NCBI RefSeq assembly: GCF_013371215.1
Contig: NZ_JABWMH010000001.1
Location: 186,001-250,000, forward strand
Source of the DNA: Parasphingorhabdus flavimaris
Lineage (GTDB): Bacteria > Pseudomonadota > Alphaproteobacteria > Sphingomonadales > Sphingomonadaceae
Length of the DNA: 64,000 nucleotides
Direction of reading: 5' to 3'
Part shown: one piece after another, positions 62,093 to 64,000 of the stretch
Position numbering within the stretch: position 1 is the stretch's first letter
Layout: every line of letters starts with the position of its first letter
Position numbers and translations under genes: made by a program
The notes under the pieces: generated by a model
Databases searched by the model: none
Seen by the model: the letters and a program-made list of their open reading frames with translations, nothing else
What the model was told of the DNA's origin: nothing

Positions 62093-64000
62093 ATGAGAAA
62101 ATATTCAAACCTGAAGGCATCCGTTGCACCTATGGTGCTCGGACTCGCTATGGTTTCTACGCCTGCATTTGCGCAAGACCAGGAAGCAGCCGAGACCGCT
62201 GAAAGCGTCATCGTTGTTACGGGTTCGCGCATCAGCAATCCAAATCTGGAGCTTTCGAGCCCAGTTGGCGTTGTAACTTCCGAAGAACTGGAATTGCGTC
62301 AGACCAACACTGCTGAACAGTTCCTTCGTGAACTGCCATCGGCAATTCCATCAACCGGCTCTGCGGTCAACAACGGCAACGGCGGCTCGTCCTTCGTTAA
62401 CCTTCGTGGTATCGGTTCGCAGCGTAACCTGGTTCTTCTCGACGGACGTCGCTTCGTTCCTGCCGACACAACCGGCCGCGTCGACCTTAACAGCATCCCA
62501 TTGGCTGTTATCGAGCGTACCGACGTTTTGACCGGTGGTGCTACGACCACTTATGGTGCGGACGCAATCTCCGGCGTTGTTAACTTCATCACCAAGCGCG
62601 ACTTTGCTGGCGTTGAAATCAACCTGTCCGAGCAGATCACAGAAGAAGGCGACGGCAACGTGTTCCGCGCTGACATGACCATTGGTGCCAACTTCGATGA
62701 TGGCCGTGGTAATGTTGTTCTGAGCGTTGGTTATCAGGATCAGGATGCTGTATATCAGGGCGATCGCTCATTCGGTGAAAACAACATCAGTTCTTACACC
62801 GGCGATGCCGGCGGTTCTTCGAACGCCATTCCTGCTGTTATCGTTGGCCCCATCCCGGGCGGCTTTGGTCAGATTGCTCCAGACGGACAGACAGTTCTGA
62901 GCGGCGTTTTTGATCGTCCATTCAACTTCAACCCATTCAACATTTTCCAGACGCCATTCGAGCGGTTCAATATTTTCAGCTCCGCACGTTATGAAATCAA
63001 CGAGAATGTCGAAGTTTACTCTCAGGCTGCTTTCTCCAAGCAGACCGTGTCGACGATTATCGCTCCTGGCGGCTCGTTTTTCAACAACTACGATATCAAC
63101 CTGAACAACCCAACCATTCCGGATGGCATTGCCAATCAGTTCTGTGCGGGTCTTGGCTTGACTGCTGCTCAATGTACCGCTGGCAGAAATACGCAATTTG
63201 GTCCAACCTTGGCTGATGGTTCGGCAAACCCTGATTTCGTGAACATCAACACCCAGGTCCGTCGTCGTTCGATCGAAGCCGGTACCCGTGACTCGATCTA
63301 CACCTCGACCCTGTTCAACATGGTTGTAGGTGCTCGTGGCGCGATCACCGACAACATCAGCTATGATGTTTCGGGTACATATGGTGAAAGCGAACGCATT
63401 CAGACCCAGACCGGCTTCTTCCGCCGTTCGCGTCTCGATGATGCTTTGTATGTTCTGCCCGATGGTACGTGTATTTCGGGCAACGACGGTTGTGCACCGA
63501 TCAACCTTTTCGGTCTTGAAGGCGACCTGGGTTCACAGGCTGCGATTGATTACGTGTCCGGCTTGACACAGCAGGTTATCACGAAAACTTCGATCGCAAC
63601 GGTTAACGCTTCGGTTACCGGTGACCTCGGCTTCGGCATTTCCGAAACACCTATCCAGTTCGCAGTCGGTGGCGAGTATCGTTCATTTACCGCTTCGCGC
63701 GTTTCTGATGATGCTTCGAAAACACCGGGTGCCGTTGTTGGTGCCGGTGGTGCTGCTCCGGACATTTTCGGTTCCTACGATGTGTATGACGCTTTTGGCG
63801 AAGTTAGCATTCCGGTATTCGAAGGTGAATCTTTCGCAGAAAGCCTGACCGTCGATCTCGGTGCTCGTTATTCCGATTACTCCACTGCGGGTACGGAATT
63901 CACCTGGAAAGCTGGCGGTAGCTGGGAAGTTATTCCTGGTCTGACCTTCCGTGGCAACTATCAGCGTTCTTCGCGCGCACCGAATATCGGTGAACTGTTC
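62093..64000 (+). CDS. TonB-dependent receptor (C-terminus cut by window edge)
   Basis: Outer-membrane receptor; 636 residues visible, frame open at the right edge. The signal peptide ends in STPAFAQ. The plug shows VIVVTGSRI, RQTNTAEQFLRELPSA, NLRGIGSQRNLVLLDGRRFVP and GGATTTYGADAISGVVNFITK, characteristic of the large receptors abundant in Sphingomonadales and Caulobacter. Barrel strands follow. Codons ending in T (gtt, ggt, cgt, gct) are far more frequent than in the neighbouring genes, which suggests high expression. Substrate unknown. Confidence 0.92.
   Translation, partial: MRKYSNLKASVAPMVLGLAMVSTPAFAQDQEAAETAESVIVVTGSRISNPNLELSSPVGVVTSEELELRQTNTAEQFLRELPSAIPSTGSAVNNGNGGSSFVNLRGIGSQRNLVLLDGRRFVPADTTGRVDLNSIPLAVIERTDVLTGGATTTYGADAISGVVNFITKRDFAGVEINLSEQITEEGDGNVFRADMTIGANFDDGRGNVVLSVGYQDQDAVYQGDRSFGENNISSYTGDAGGSSNAIPAVIVGPIPGGFGQIAPDGQTVLSGVFDRPFNFNPFNIFQTPFERFNIFSSARYEINENVEVYSQAAFSKQTVSTIIAPGGSFFNNYDINLNNPTIPDGIANQFCAGLGLTAAQCTAGRNTQFGPTLADGSANPDFVNINTQVRRRSIEAGTRDSIYTSTLFNMVVGARGAITDNISYDVSGTYGESERIQTQTGFFRRSRLDDALYVLPDGTCISGNDGCAPINLFGLEGDLGSQAAIDYVSGLTQQVITKTSIATVNASVTGDLGFGISETPIQFAVGGEYRSFTASRVSDDASKTPGAVVGAGGAAPDIFGSYDVYDAFGEVSIPVFEGESFAESLTVDLGARYSDYSTAGTEFTWKAGGSWEVIPGLTFRGNYQRSSRAPNIGELF

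Noticed and set aside
1-64000. CRISPR arrays, prophage, transposases, tRNA or rRNA genes
   Set aside because: No regularly spaced repeats, integrase or transposase motifs, and no tRNA cloverleaf or rRNA sequence were recognised.

Overview
The window looks like a stretch of chromosome from a Sphingomonadales alphaproteobacterium (Sphingorhabdus/Parasphingorhabdus-like; this placement is inference from gene content, not a search). Supporting signs are RcdA (DUF1465), COQ9, DUF2093, a GAF-containing PtsP, a two-gene MetH next to an ArsR-methyltransferase regulator, large TonB-dependent receptors and moderately high GC. No rRNA, tRNA, insertion sequence, phage or CRISPR array was seen. Both ends cut a gene: dsbD at the left, a TonB receptor at the right.

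Layout. 1-4.6 kb: dsbD-like reductase, a PafA-type alkaline phosphatase and a secreted beta-helix protein. 4.7-10.5 kb: a methionine operon on the minus strand (ArsR-methyltransferase regulator, metF, metH N-terminal half, metH C-terminal half) with overlapping ATGA junctions and a promoter-embedded 20-bp palindrome. 10.6-13.7 kb: two small lipoproteins, a class A beta-lactamase-like lipoprotein and a phospholipase D-type synthase. 13.8-21.7 kb: rpoZ facing ftsH-tilS-cpoB-rodZ-ptsP. 21.8-24.1 kb: two divergent YdcH-type genes, rcdA and an old yellow enzyme. 24.2-27.7 kb: COQ9, feoAB behind a Fur-box-like site, and ssb. 27.9-32.1 kb: membrane and DUF3237 proteins, ribA, xth, lolA. 32.1-42.4 kb: ftsK, a UbiH-type hydroxylase, an SDR whose ribosome-binding region lies in a 15-bp hairpin, two OmpA-like proteins, a CorC/HlyC protein, a 33-residue membrane protein, a membrane-anchored HhH protein and a VWA protein. 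42.5-46.1 kb: an M20 peptidase and btaAB for betaine lipid synthesis, preceded by a good Pho box. 46.1-48.9 kb: a radical SAM / DUF4130-UdgX DNA-repair pair. 48.9-52.8 kb: MscS-type channel, cation/proton antiporter, FadL. 53.0-56.7 kb: DUF2946, TonB receptor and PepSY protein, a metal-uptake-like operon. 57.2-64 kb: purD and xseA with overlapping divergent start codons, DUF2093 plus M23 peptidase, a secreted protein and the truncated TonB receptor.

How the parts fit. Most genes are housekeeping: methionine cycle, cell envelope and division (FtsH, FtsK, RodZ, CpoB, LolA), DNA metabolism (Ssb, Xth, XseA, UdgX) and ferrous iron uptake. The most interesting parts are regulatory or divergent: the probably leaderless methionine operon, PhoB-type control of betaine lipids, a UdgX domain without the usual iron-sulfur cysteines, and the SDR leader hairpin.
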